A stretch of DNA of 32,482 nucleotides from Methanobacteriota archaeon (lineage in GTDB: Archaea > Thermoproteota > Thermoprotei_A > Sulfolobales > Sulfolobaceae), in contig JAFMDM010000007.1 in assembly GCA_017857195.1 (NCBI GenBank), positions 1-32,482 of the forward strand, in the 5' to 3' direction. A program made the translations under genes and the position numbers. This document shows positions 21,253 to 30,777 of the stretch, in pieces (positions within the stretch are counted from its first letter, which is position 1; every line of letters begins with the position of its first letter). The notes under the pieces were generated by a model. That model saw only the letters and a program-made list of their open reading frames with translations. It searched no databases and was not told the origin of the DNA.

Positions 21253-21471
21253 ATGAGCCTCAGAATAAAGGGTACCAATTCTCACGGTACCACAGGTTGG
21301 TTCCAGGTTAGCTGCAGGATATGCAACACTACCCTGAAAATAGGAACAGATCTAGTTTACGTCTGCCCAAAGGACGAAAAGAAATATCGTGCCTACTTCT
21401 GCGAGGCCTGTGCGCGAGGAGTTAAGGGGAAGTGCCCTTACTGTGGCACAGAACTTGCGCCAGTGATCTAA
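21253..21471 (+). CDS. Small zinc-ribbon protein (72 aa)
   Basis: CRICNTTL...VCPKDEKKYRAYFCEACARGVKGKCPYCGTEL. Confidence 0.7.
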   Translation: MSLRIKGTNSHGTTGWFQVSCRICNTTLKIGTDLVYVCPKDEKKYRAYFCEACARGVKGKCPYCGTELAPVI

Positions 21472-21803
21472 TGATATTAAAGTTCAAGGTAAACAATAGA
21501 TTATTGTCAGTAGTAGATGAGACTGATAGGAAAATATTAGTGGCAGATTTGGATCTTCCTTGCGGTCCCGCTCTATCTACGAGAATTTTCTATGTCGATA
21601 CTGAAGTGGAACAAGAAGGGGTGAAACTTGTTAAGATTGTGTTATGCTCAAACTCGAGGGAAAGCTACATTTGTTCTGCTGTCGCCGAGGTCAAAGATAA
21701 GGTAGTAACTCAGGGGCGAGCTGAGGAGATATATCAGATTATACTTGGCCTCGTGAAGCAAGCGTCACCCTGTAACCTGCCTCCTTCAGTTTCAACGAAA
21801 TGA
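21471..21803 (+). CDS. Uncharacterised protein
   Basis: ATG at 21471 abuts the zinc-ribbon stop. 110 aa; no family recognised. Its 3' end overlaps the convergent ORF. Confidence 0.55.
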   Translation: MILKFKVNNRLLSVVDETDRKILVADLDLPCGPALSTRIFYVDTEVEQEGVKLVKIVLCSNSRESYICSAVAEVKDKVVTQGRAEEIYQIILGLVKQASPCNLPPSVSTK

Positions 21804-22053
21804 CCTCAGTATAATTAACCACGTCAGCAGAGCTAGTGGACTGTATGAGGACCTTCATCTCTAGGTTTCTAAGGTCCCGCTTCTCCGCGAAGGCCTGAAT
21901 TAGTGTATGCTCGTCGGGTGAGCAGATCACCAACGCACCAACCTTTACAGCCTTACCCATCTCTCCCAAGGCTGACTCAAGGAGATTCATTACGTCCTTC
22001 ATCTTGTAGGTCTCATCCACTAATACTTCCAGCTCCAATTGGAACATGGTCAT
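21739..22053 (-). CDS. Uncharacterised protein (104 aa)
   Basis: 4-nt overlap with the upstream ORF on the same strand; plausible soluble alpha/beta composition. Confidence 0.6.
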   Translation of the reverse strand: MTMFQLELEVLVDETYKMKDVMNLLESALGEMGKAVKVGALVICSPDEHTLIQAFAEKRDLRNLEMKVLIQSTSSADVVNYTEVISLKLKEAGYRVTLASRGQV

Positions 22054-22430
22054 CTTGGGTTAACCTTCTTCACTGGCAATTTTAACTGCTCCATGGCTTT
22101 TCTCGCCAGTTCCATTTGACTCTCTTCTCCTTCAACCCGCTTTAGCTTTAGCTTCCTATAGTTAGCTCGTAAAACTGTCTTACCATTATTGATTATTATG
22201 ACCTCACCTCTAACCTTTCTCTTTAAGTTTCTGACAAATCGAAGATAGATTACTGTTCCCTTTATTTTCCCTAAATCAGGTACAGTGGCCTCTCCCACTG
22301 TGTATGTGGGCTTCACCTTTTTCCCTTGAGTTAAGACCTCCTTGAATTCTCCATCCTTAACCTCTAGCATCAAAGACCTAACCACATGCTTCCCTGATTT
22401 ACTCTTGCAGTTTTCTAGGACTAACTCCAC
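22050..22430 (-). CDS. Uncharacterised protein (126 aa)
   Basis: Overlaps the upstream FAD-protein gene by about 32 nt; Lys-rich beta-type sequence. Confidence 0.6.
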   Translation of the reverse strand: MELVLENCKSKSGKHVVRSLMLEVKDGEFKEVLTQGKKVKPTYTVGEATVPDLGKIKGTVIYLRFVRNLKRKVRGEVIIINNGKTVLRANYRKLKLKRVEGEESQMELARKAMEQLKLPVKKVNPR

Positions 22431-23376
22431 TCTTGATCACCCTAACTGCATCTAATATTCCATTTATGTCCAGTTTGTCATCTAGATAAGCATCGATCAG
22501 AACATCGCTGCGCATAAGCGACCTTAACAAGGTGCGCCTTACGTAAATCGAGGAGCTCCTATAAAGCGATAACAGAAACCTCTGTATCCTAATTCTATTT
22601 ATCAAAACCCTCAATTCACTTTCAAGATAACTGTCAAACTCCTTCTCCTTATGTATCGCCGCAAACGCCACCTCGGCTGACATAGCGGCCGGCCTAATCC
22701 CTTCACCGCTCATTGGAAAGACCAACCCTCTAGCCTCGCCTATTTTCCAACTCTTTTCTCTCGCCTCACCTATGGTTACAGGCGCACCTCTGAGATCTAA
22801 AAGTTCGTACTCTTTAAATTTCTCTTTGATATATTTAATTAGGGCCTCCCTTGAGTTTCTGTCCTCTAGGAATCCAGCTCCGACATTAATAGTTCCTTTT
22901 GCTGCTGGAAAGATCCAGTAGAAGCCAGTTAACTTCGAGTCAAACTCGAATATGGCTCTATCCAGAGGCTTATCGGTCTTCACTATGGCCCTTGTGGTAT
23001 ATACAACCTCTCTATCCATGGGATAGGGGCCTCTAGCGTCTATTTTGATGTCATATCCTCCACTGAAGTCCCTGGTAAATTTCACATCATGAGGCCTCAT
23101 CCCATTTATCCATCCCCATTTATCAATTACTAGCCACTTTGGGTAATTGTAACTAACATCATACATAAGTTCTCCATCTAGATAGAAGGCAAAGTCCTTG
23201 ATTTCCACGTCAACCTTCCAAGGGATGGGAGGGGTGTATAGGTTTGGAACTATATCACCACATGGCTTGAAGTATCTGTCCTTAAGATCATATATATCAA
23301 CCTCATATCCAACTCGTCGTAAAAGCATATAGAGCAGAGATCCAGCCACTCCCCCTCCGACTATCCCTATTCTCAT
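22399..23376 (-). CDS. Geranylgeranyl-reductase-like FAD-dependent oxidoreductase
   Basis: MRIGIVGGGVAGSLLYMLLRRVGYEVDIYD (FAD Rossmann); FYWIFPAAKGTINVGAGFL; GLVFPMSGEGIRPAAMSAEVAF. Confidence 0.82.
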   Translation of the reverse strand: MRIGIVGGGVAGSLLYMLLRRVGYEVDIYDLKDRYFKPCGDIVPNLYTPPIPWKVDVEIKDFAFYLDGELMYDVSYNYPKWLVIDKWGWINGMRPHDVKFTRDFSGGYDIKIDARGPYPMDREVVYTTRAIVKTDKPLDRAIFEFDSKLTGFYWIFPAAKGTINVGAGFLEDRNSREALIKYIKEKFKEYELLDLRGAPVTIGEAREKSWKIGEARGLVFPMSGEGIRPAAMSAEVAFAAIHKEKEFDSYLESELRVLINRIRIQRFLLSLYRSSSIYVRRTLLRSLMRSDVLIDAYLDDKLDINGILDAVRVIKSGVSPRKLQE

Positions 23377-23468
23377 AGAGGAAAATGGTTCTCAATTAAC
23401 TTTAAACATTAGTTCGGGGTTACTTTGGTCCTGCGCAAACCACGTGGACGGAATATGCCACTCACATA

Positions 23469-24215
23469 TTAATCAGACGAGGAGGTAATGGCCTCATAAC
23501 CCTTTTCGTCTATTAGTTTGGCTAGCTCTGGGCCTCCAGTGGCCACCAATTTTCCCTTGTTTAGGACATGTATCACGTCAGTCTTCACGTAATCTAGGAT
23601 TCTTCTATAATGGGTTATTATGAGGTATCCAGTCCTATTTTCGCTTAAGAGCTGATTAATACTATCACCTATCATTCTTAGGCCGTCCACGTCCACACCG
23701 GAGTCTGGTTCGTCCAGTATTGCGAACTTGGGCTTCAATATCAGCATCTGAAGGATCTCGGCTCTCTTCTTCTCCCCGCCACTGAACCCCTCATGGACTC
23801 CTCTATTGAGAAGGGAATCTCCCAGATTGACCCTCTTTACTACTTCCCTCACCTTTTGAAGGAGGGTCCCTACGTTCTCGTTAATTCCATGAACTCTGTT
23901 ATACTCTGCCAAAAGAAGTGTAGATAATTTTACACCTGGAATTTCCACAGGTAGTTGAAACGCAAGGAAAAGTCCCTTCCTCACCTTCTCGTGGGTTTCT
24001 AATCCAGTAATGTCCTCGCCGTCTAAGATTATCTTTCCCTTAGTTACCTTATACTTAGGATGACCCATTAGAGCTAACGACAGAGTGGTCTTTCCACTTC
24101 CATTAGGCCCCATGAGCGCATGAATTTCTCCACTCTTGACTTCCAGTGTTATTCCCTTTATGACTTCTTTGCCCTCCACCTCTACGTGTAGGTCCTCTAT
24201 TCTAAGCGTTGACAT
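23469..24215 (-). CDS. sufC: SufC-type Fe-S cluster assembly ATPase
   Basis: ALMGPNGSGKTTLS (Walker A), GFSGGEKKRAEILQML, FAILDEPDSGVDVDGL (Walker B). ATG 24215 preceded by an AGGTGA SD-like sequence. Confidence 0.93.
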   Translation of the reverse strand: MSTLRIEDLHVEVEGKEVIKGITLEVKSGEIHALMGPNGSGKTTLSLALMGHPKYKVTKGKIILDGEDITGLETHEKVRKGLFLAFQLPVEIPGVKLSTLLLAEYNRVHGINENVGTLLQKVREVVKRVNLGDSLLNRGVHEGFSGGEKKRAEILQMLILKPKFAILDEPDSGVDVDGLRMIGDSINQLLSENRTGYLIITHYRRILDYVKTDVIHVLNKGKLVATGGPELAKLIDEKGYEAITSSSD

Positions 24216-24224
24216 ATCTTTCAC

Positions 24225-25208
24225 CTATTCATTCCCCTCAATAAAAACTCCACAGCTGGAGTTCTCCATGGCCTTTTCAAGCAGATCAAGCATCGAATCT
24301 AACAGGTATCCAAGTGACGTTAAATCGGGCCTAACTCTCAGCAGTTCCTTTAGTTCCTCCCTGGACTGGGATATCATGGTGAATCCATTACTGATCCTCT
24401 TGTAGCTTGGGAATATCAGTGTCATTACCACTTCATCTAAGACGTCATTGATTTTCTGTAGTAGTCCTCTGACTAATCTCGTCTCCTCCTCACCTAACTC
24501 TAAAGTGGGGAATAGGGTCTCCATCTTTTCAACGTGGCGGGTTAATGTCATTAATGTCTGGGCGGCCAACAGGGCCAGATATCCCAAAGTGAAGCTACCT
24601 TCCCTCTCTTCCCTTTTCCCTATTATTCTCCTGGTTAACATGTAGTGGACTCTTCTCAGCTCTTCTAAGGTCCCCTTTCCGTTCCCCCTCTTCTTGTCCT
24701 GAATTAGCGAAGAACTGATGTCGTCTATCTGTTTAGCCACTATGTTCAACATCCTTCTCAGTAAAGACTCAATGCCCACCTTTTCGGAGTCGAGGAGACA
24801 GTCTATCTTTATGAGACTGTCTCCTATCTCCGTGACCTCCATCCCCACCATCTGTTTAACTGATCCCATTACTTCCTCGAAGTCCTTCTGCCCGAAGGAC
24901 TTCTTGCTCTCAAGCACAATCTCATCATATCCCAAGGAGTAGAGACAAGAGATCGTTCTTCCCAACTGCTGTTTAGTTGAGTCCACGTCTATCCTTATTG
25001 ACCTCTTGGCAGGACTAACCTTCACCTTCTCTGCAGTAAGTTTTAGTGAACCGTTGGACTCCAGCTCCATTATTACTTTGTCTCCCGGCTTTATGCTCCA
25101 TTTGTTTATCCATTTTTTAGGCAATGTGATAAATAGAGAGGATGAACCCAGTCTCTGCACCTTTCTGCTTTCTACGTCTTTCTGCTCGCCGTCAATTGAA
25201 CTGCGCAA
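24225..25208 (-). CDS. AbrB-like + PhoU-like phosphate-uptake-regulator family protein
   Basis: N-terminal RKVQRLGSSSLFITLPKKWINKWSIKPGDKVIME (SpoVT/AbrB-like) followed by a helical PhoU-like region. Confidence 0.78.
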   Translation of the reverse strand: MRSSIDGEQKDVESRKVQRLGSSSLFITLPKKWINKWSIKPGDKVIMELESNGSLKLTAEKVKVSPAKRSIRIDVDSTKQQLGRTISCLYSLGYDEIVLESKKSFGQKDFEEVMGSVKQMVGMEVTEIGDSLIKIDCLLDSEKVGIESLLRRMLNIVAKQIDDISSSLIQDKKRGNGKGTLEELRRVHYMLTRRIIGKREEREGSFTLGYLALLAAQTLMTLTRHVEKMETLFPTLELGEEETRLVRGLLQKINDVLDEVVMTLIFPSYKRISNGFTMISQSREELKELLRVRPDLTSLGYLLDSMLDLLEKAMENSSCGVFIEGNE

Positions 25209-25290
25209 AGTAGAACCCTATTATCCTTACTTAAACCCCGTTTATAAGTATGTTGCAAAGTCATTATACGTATATCGTCCACGTATAGTC

Positions 25291-25659
25291 TTAGCCTTTT
25301 TTAGGAATGCTCAGCTTAAGCCTCCCCTTAACCTTAGTCATCTTGAGATCGTTGGCCGACGCGTTAGGGGGAACCTTGAAGCTCAATTTATACCTATGTC
25401 CTTTCCTATTCACGCAAGATATCTCCACCTTATTGCCCTCTATCTTCACGTTAACATCACTGGTCTCCACATAGGGGATGTCTATGATGTAATAGAACGA
25501 GTTATCGTCCTCATATATTGTGTAAAGTGGAGTTATATCCCCCGCCTCGGAGGACCTTATCCTCTCTAGTCTAGACATTAGTTCCTCCATCTCCCTCCTT
25601 ATCTCCTCTATTTCCCTTTCCAATGGATTTTCTGTTTCTGACTTCCTGTAGGTTGGCAT
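25291..25659 (-). CDS. Hsp20 family small heat-shock protein
   Basis: N-terminal coiled coil then YYIIDIPYVETSDVNVKIEGNKVEISC...YKLSFKVPPNASANDLKMTKVKGRLKLSIPK. Confidence 0.8.
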   Translation of the reverse strand: MPTYRKSETENPLEREIEEIRREMEELMSRLERIRSSEAGDITPLYTIYEDDNSFYYIIDIPYVETSDVNVKIEGNKVEISCVNRKGHRYKLSFKVPPNASANDLKMTKVKGRLKLSIPKKG

Positions 25660-25665
25660 GGGTGG

Positions 25666-26406
25666 TCACGCATAGGTGGTTGGTCCTGTCCTTCCACTTA
25701 TACTCCTCTTCGTCTCCTCCATTAGACCCCTTATCCTGGACCTTATTCCCTCTGCTTCCTTGAGCAGGTTATCAGTGCTGATCTTGAACCCCACAAAATT
25801 TGATATGACATCCACCGCCACGGCGGAGGCCTCCGGATCCGGAAGGTCAAGGAATGACTCCACAGTAATCACCAGATTCCTGAGCTTACGTCTCTTGGAT
25901 TCTAGGAGTATCTGTGCGTAAGGACCAGCTATGTAACCCTCATCGAACTTGGAGGCTAGTCCCATCCTCCCCATCTCCTGAGCCAATCCTTCATCATTAC
26001 TTACCCAATAAACGTTGAGTTTCTCTGCATCTAACCTATTACTTATGGGTATTCCGGTCACTGATATCAAAGTGTAGACATCGAACTTGGATGCGATATC
26101 ACAGACCATTGAAGCGACCTCATGCACACTGTTTGGTGGAATCGCGACCCAAGAGTTAAGCACAAGTAAGTTCTGCCAGTGGTATAGCCTAATGGGAGGT
26201 TTAGCGAGACCATTAGAGATTTGGGCTATGACAGGTAGCTTCTGCACGTAAAGATGAGCTGTCTCAGTCATGGAAAGCTCCCTTATCAGATACTCTGACG
26301 CTATCTGACCAACTAATCCAGCGTCAGGAAGGCCCACCAATAGATACCTAGGCTTAGAGAGGTTTGGCTCCTCCAACATAACTGTCTCGTAGGACAAGTT
26401 ATTCAC
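25666..26406 (-). CDS. PAC2-family (proteasome assembly chaperone-like) protein
   Basis: [24 protein letters not shown]...[14 protein letters not shown]...[25 protein letters not shown]. Confidence 0.82.
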   Translation of the reverse strand: MNNLSYETVMLEEPNLSKPRYLLVGLPDAGLVGQIASEYLIRELSMTETAHLYVQKLPVIAQISNGLAKPPIRLYHWQNLLVLNSWVAIPPNSVHEVASMVCDIASKFDVYTLISVTGIPISNRLDAEKLNVYWVSNDEGLAQEMGRMGLASKFDEGYIAGPYAQILLESKRRKLRNLVITVESFLDLPDPEASAVAVDVISNFVGFKISTDNLLKEAEGIRSRIRGLMEETKRSISGRTGPTTYA

Positions 26407-26791
26407 CTATCTTCTCCATGTACTTCTCCGCCTCCAATAGTCCCTCTGGCTTCTCCGTTAACTTGACCTTGAAAATCCACCCTTCTCCGTAAGGGTCCTT
26501 ATTTATCAATTCTGGAGAATCCAAGAGTCTTTCGTTAGCCTCTGAGATGATGCCATCCATGGGTGCGTAGATGTCAGCTGCCGCCTTCACTGACTCAACG
26601 ACCGCAACTGGATCTCCCCTCTTTACCCTCGTGTCTGGCTTCGGTAAGTCCACTCCTATTATATCTCTCAACTTCTTTTGGGCGTAGTCCGTTATGCCAA
26701 CCACTGCAATATCTCCATCAATTTTCACCCACTCGTCAGAATCTGTATATAACCTATCCTTCAACACCAGGTACTTTGACTTCCTTTCCAT
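26399..26791 (-). CDS. gcvH: Glycine cleavage system H protein
   Basis: [37 protein letters not shown] (lipoyl-Lys motif); GWIFKV. Confidence 0.95.
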   Translation of the reverse strand: MERKSKYLVLKDRLYTDSDEWVKIDGDIAVVGITDYAQKKLRDIIGVDLPKPDTRVKRGDPVAVVESVKAAADIYAPMDGIISEANERLLDSPELINKDPYGEGWIFKVKLTEKPEGLLEAEKYMEKIGE

Positions 26792-26794
26792 TGT

Positions 26795-27835
26795 TCACAC
26801 CAACGGAAAATCGGAGAGTTTGGCTTCTAACCTTTTTCCTCTAACCTCTACATCCACGGAGTACCCCAAGAGGAAGTGAGACGTATTCATGTATCCCATC
26901 CCTATTGGCCTATTCAGATAGGGCGAATATGTGGAACTGGTTATCACACCAACCTGTTGGCCTTCTAACATTATTTTACTATCTCTTCTGGGGATTGTTC
27001 TTTCCCCTTTCTTTAGTTTGATTCCTATCCTCAATTTGTTTACACCTGATCTCAGCTGTTCCTTGAGGGCCTCCCTACCTAAGAATTCCTTTTCCATTGA
27101 AAATACCCAATACCTGGCCTCTATTGGTGTGGTATTTTCATCTATGTCCTCACCATACAGGACGAATCCCATCTCCTGTCTCAGGCTATCTCTGGCGATG
27201 AGTCCTGCCGGCCTTACCCCTCTCTCCTTAAGGAATCTCAGTAGGTGCTCTATCTCCTCTGGCTTAGCCCAAACTTCCACTCCGTCCTCTCCCGTCCATC
27301 CCGACCTACTGAGAAGGAACGTCTTGATCCCCATGTATTCCTTCCCCAAGACGAAGTTGAGTGGCTGCAGTTCTACCTTTTCCATAAAATCCCAAACTTT
27401 CCTCCCCTGTACCGCGATCATCGCGTAATCAAAGGTAAGATCCTCGACTTCCAATCCGCTGTTTCTTCTTATCCAGTTTATTACTTTCTCCCTGTTTACA
27501 GCATTTGTTACCACAAGCCAAGACGACCCATCTACTACATACACCATGACATCATCAACGAAGGTTCCTCTCTCGGTAAGAAACGCGGTGGGTCCCACCA
27601 TTTTACCTGCATTAGCATCTTCCGTCCTCTTGGCTACAAGATAGTCAAATTCGGCCCTCTTTCCTCTTATCATCAATCTCCCCATGTGAGAGAGATCGAA
27701 GAAGGCCGCCCAATTCCTTACGGCCAAATGTTCCTCCAAATAGGACCCATAGCTCATTGGCATTGACCAACCGGCGAACTCTCCAAAGTCTCCCCCCAGT
27801 TCTTCCTCCACGTTACGAAGCTTGGTACTAAACAT
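26795..27835 (-). CDS. gcvT: Aminomethyltransferase (glycine cleavage T protein)
   Basis: FAGWSMPMSYGSYLEEHLAVRNWAAFFDLSHMGR; ARDSLRQEMGFVLYGEDID. ATG 27835 with GAGGT SD-like sequence just upstream. Confidence 0.94.
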   Translation of the reverse strand: MFSTKLRNVEEELGGDFGEFAGWSMPMSYGSYLEEHLAVRNWAAFFDLSHMGRLMIRGKRAEFDYLVAKRTEDANAGKMVGPTAFLTERGTFVDDVMVYVVDGSSWLVVTNAVNREKVINWIRRNSGLEVEDLTFDYAMIAVQGRKVWDFMEKVELQPLNFVLGKEYMGIKTFLLSRSGWTGEDGVEVWAKPEEIEHLLRFLKERGVRPAGLIARDSLRQEMGFVLYGEDIDENTTPIEARYWVFSMEKEFLGREALKEQLRSGVNKLRIGIKLKKGERTIPRRDSKIMLEGQQVGVITSSTYSPYLNRPIGMGYMNTSHFLLGYSVDVEVRGKRLEAKLSDFPLV

Positions 27836-27874
27836 TATTACCTCACGAATTTGTCGGATAGAGAGGTTATAAGG

Positions 27875-29218
27875 TTGGAACTGACCCGCCATCCCTGGCT
27901 CCCTAACTTAGGAAATATAGATGAGATGTTGGCATCCATAGGAGTGTCTTCGGTTGAAGACCTATTTCGAGATGTCCCTCCCGCTGTTAGATTTAGGGGT
28001 GGGTTCCACATAGGACGTCCCATGTCGGAGGAGGAAATAGTTGAACGCTTGGATAACTTAGAGGAAAAGAACTCTAAACTAACTTGCCCCCCATTCCTGG
28101 GCGCCGGGGCATGTCCACATTATGTGCCGCAGGCGGTTCGTTTCATAACAAGTAGGTCAGAATTCTATACAGCGTACACTCCCTACCAACCTGAGATTTC
28201 ACAGGGGCTGCTGCAGGCTATGTTCGAATACCAGAGTTACATGGCGGAGTTGTTGGAAATGGAAGTGGTCAATTCATCGCTCTATGATTGGGGTTCTGCG
28301 CTCTCTGAGGCCGTTCTCCTCTCCCATAGGCTTACGAGCAAAAAGAAGATCCTCGTCCCCTCTAGCATCAATCCATTTCACCTACAAGTCATGAGGACCT
28401 GGACTGCTGGTAAGGGGATGGAGGTTAGGGAGGTCCCCTACGACTCTAGGGGAAACCTTTCTCAGGACCATCTGGAGCGCGAGTTACAGGGAGGGGATGT
28501 TGCGGCGGTGTATGCACAGCAGCCTAACTTCTTCGGAGTGATAGAAGAGGAATTGGAGTTCCTCACCGAGTCGGCCAGAAAACATGGAGCAATCTCCATA
28601 ATGGGTGTAAACCCTTTAGTATTGGGCGTTCTTAGACCCCCCGGTGACTATGGTTTCGATGTGGCGGTGGGTGACGGACAGGAATTGGGTCTCCAACTTA
28701 ACTACGGAGGTCCCATGATAGGTCTATTCGCCACAAGATGGGACGGACGCCTAGTTAGGCAGATGCCTGGAAGGATAGTGGGACTTACCACTGACTCCAA
28801 AGGCAGGGATTCCTATACTTTAGTCCTTCAGACCAGGGAACAGTTTACTAGGAGGGAGAAGGCCACCTCCAACATAACCACCAATGAGGCGCTTATGGCC
28901 TTGGCAAGTCTTGTATATCTAAGCTTATTGGGTAGGGAAGGATTGCGTGAGTTGGGTGAGGAAATAATGAGAAGAAGCCATTATACCTCCAATAGGTTTG
29001 AGGAGATAGGGGTTATCCGTCCACTTGAGGGGGAGTTCTTTGAGGAGTTCCTAGTTAGATTTCCGTTGAGTTACGGTGTGGTCAGGAAAAAACTGAAAGA
29101 AAGGAGATTCCACGGTGGGTTCCAGATCGGTGAGCGTGAAGCATTGTTCTGTGTTACTGAGGCCCATTCTAAAGCCCATATAGATTCAATGATAGAAACC
29201 GTAGCGGAGGCGATGTGA
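27875..29218 (+). CDS. gcvPA: Glycine dehydrogenase (decarboxylating) subunit 1
   Basis: RHPWLPNLGNIDEMLASIGVSSVEDLF; FLGAGACPHYVPQAVRFITSRSEFYTAYTPYQPEISQG. TTG 27875 preceded by GAGGT; the ORF is open from 27851. Confidence 0.93.
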   Translation: MELTRHPWLPNLGNIDEMLASIGVSSVEDLFRDVPPAVRFRGGFHIGRPMSEEEIVERLDNLEEKNSKLTCPPFLGAGACPHYVPQAVRFITSRSEFYTAYTPYQPEISQGLLQAMFEYQSYMAELLEMEVVNSSLYDWGSALSEAVLLSHRLTSKKKILVPSSINPFHLQVMRTWTAGKGMEVREVPYDSRGNLSQDHLERELQGGDVAAVYAQQPNFFGVIEEELEFLTESARKHGAISIMGVNPLVLGVLRPPGDYGFDVAVGDGQELGLQLNYGGPMIGLFATRWDGRLVRQMPGRIVGLTTDSKGRDSYTLVLQTREQFTRREKATSNITTNEALMALASLVYLSLLGREGLRELGEEIMRRSHYTSNRFEEIGVIRPLEGEFFEEFLVRFPLSYGVVRKKLKERRFHGGFQIGEREALFCVTEAHSKAHIDSMIETVAEAM

Positions 29219-29219
29219 A

Positions 29220-30725
29220 GTGTGGGGACAAGCCAGCTGGGATGAGCCGTTACTTTTTGACTATAAGGGAAAGAGAAGGGTGGGCATACTGATACCTAAG
29301 GAGGAGCTTAACGCCCAAACTCATCTACCCGAGAAAGCAAGAAGGAAAGGGGGTCCTGATCTACCGGAACTGTCTGAACTTGAAGTGGTAAGGCACTTCC
29401 TTCGTCTCTCACAGATGAGCTACGGTGTAGATCTAGGTATGGTTCCATTAGGTTCATGCACCATGAAATATAATCCAAAGGTGCAGGAGGTATCATCGAA
29501 AGTAACCGAGGAACTTCACCCGTTACAGGATGAGGACACTGTACAAGGGGCTCTTGAAATGCTCTATCAAATGCAGTCATGGCTTGCTGAAATCACTGGA
29601 ATGGATCAATGCAGCTTACAGGTACCCGCAGGATCCGCCGGAGAGTTGGCAGGGGTTCTTATGACTAGGAAGTATCATGAGGACAGGGATCACCACAGAA
29701 CAGAAATGTTGGTAGCCGACAGTGCCCATGGGACCAACCCAGCAAGTGCAGCAATGGCTGGATTCAAGGTGATCTATGTGAGGACTGACCCTGAGGGACT
29801 CGTAGATCTAAGGTTGCTCAAGGAGGTGGTCGGGTCAGATACCGCAGGCTTCATGCTCACCAACCCTAGCACTCTTGGTCTCTTTGAAGAGAATATTGAA
29901 GAGATAGCCTCTACCATTCATTCTGTAGATGGTATACTCTACTATGACGGTGCCAACCTCAATGGAATAGTAGGTATTGCCAGGCCAGGAGACATGGGCT
30001 TTGACGTGGTCCATCTTAACTTGCACAAGACCTTTGCTGTCCCCCATGGAGGAGGAGGACCTGGGGCCGGGGCGGTATGTGCAAAGGGTAAAATGGTTGA
30101 CTATCTCCCCGGTCCTCTTGTAGGTCAAGTCGATGGAAAATACTCCTGGTCTATCATGCCAAAGAGATCCATAGGGAGGATAGCCACCTTTCATGGCAAT
30201 GTTGGTAATGTGGTCAGGTCTTACACTTACCTATTGGGTTTAGGGTCTGAAGGCACGGCCATGTTGGGGGTCATGAGTACCATTGCCACAAATTACCTTA
30301 TTTCAAAACTGCGAGGGGTAAGGGGTTTAGAGTTACCTTATTCCAGTAGGCCGAGGAAACATGAAGTAGTGTATACAGTTTCTCCTGCCCTTAAGGAAGT
30401 CGGCCTCACGGCCGAAGACGTTGCCAAGGCTCTCTTGGATAGAGGATTTTACGCTCCAACCATATATTTCCCCCCCATAGTCCCCGAGGCCCTGATGATA
30501 GAGGTTACTGAGACAGAGTCAAAGGAGTCCATAGACCAGTTTGCAGTGGCACTTAGGGAAGTAATGGAGGAGGCATATTCCAACATCAACTCGGTAAAGG
30601 AGTCCCCAAAGAGAACTGCAGCTAGTAGGTTAGATTACGTTAAGGCCAATCATCCTTCAACCTTCACTCCCAGCTATAGGGTGAAAAAGATGAGAGAGGA
30701 GGGGAAGCTGTCTCCTCTAAGGTGA
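29220..30725 (+). CDS. gcvPB: Glycine dehydrogenase (decarboxylating) subunit 2
   Basis: GSCTMKYNPKVQE; LQVPAGSAGELAG; DSAHGTNPASAAMAGF; LNLHKTFAVPHGGGGPGAGAV. Confidence 0.95.
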   Translation: MWGQASWDEPLLFDYKGKRRVGILIPKEELNAQTHLPEKARRKGGPDLPELSELEVVRHFLRLSQMSYGVDLGMVPLGSCTMKYNPKVQEVSSKVTEELHPLQDEDTVQGALEMLYQMQSWLAEITGMDQCSLQVPAGSAGELAGVLMTRKYHEDRDHHRTEMLVADSAHGTNPASAAMAGFKVIYVRTDPEGLVDLRLLKEVVGSDTAGFMLTNPSTLGLFEENIEEIASTIHSVDGILYYDGANLNGIVGIARPGDMGFDVVHLNLHKTFAVPHGGGGPGAGAVCAKGKMVDYLPGPLVGQVDGKYSWSIMPKRSIGRIATFHGNVGNVVRSYTYLLGLGSEGTAMLGVMSTIATNYLISKLRGVRGLELPYSSRPRKHEVVYTVSPALKEVGLTAEDVAKALLDRGFYAPTIYFPPIVPEALMIEVTETESKESIDQFAVALREVMEEAYSNINSVKESPKRTAASRLDYVKANHPSTFTPSYRVKKMREEGKLSPLR

Positions 30726-30777
30726 AGACAAAAACCCCCTTCAAGTAGAGTAAAGATAGCTAATTTGCCATAATTTC

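Noticed and set aside
25267-25289. tatacgtatatcgtccacgtata inverted repeat near the end of the Hsp20 gene
   Set aside because: 6-bp arms of simple AT/CG alternation, easily by chance; no further context to support a function.
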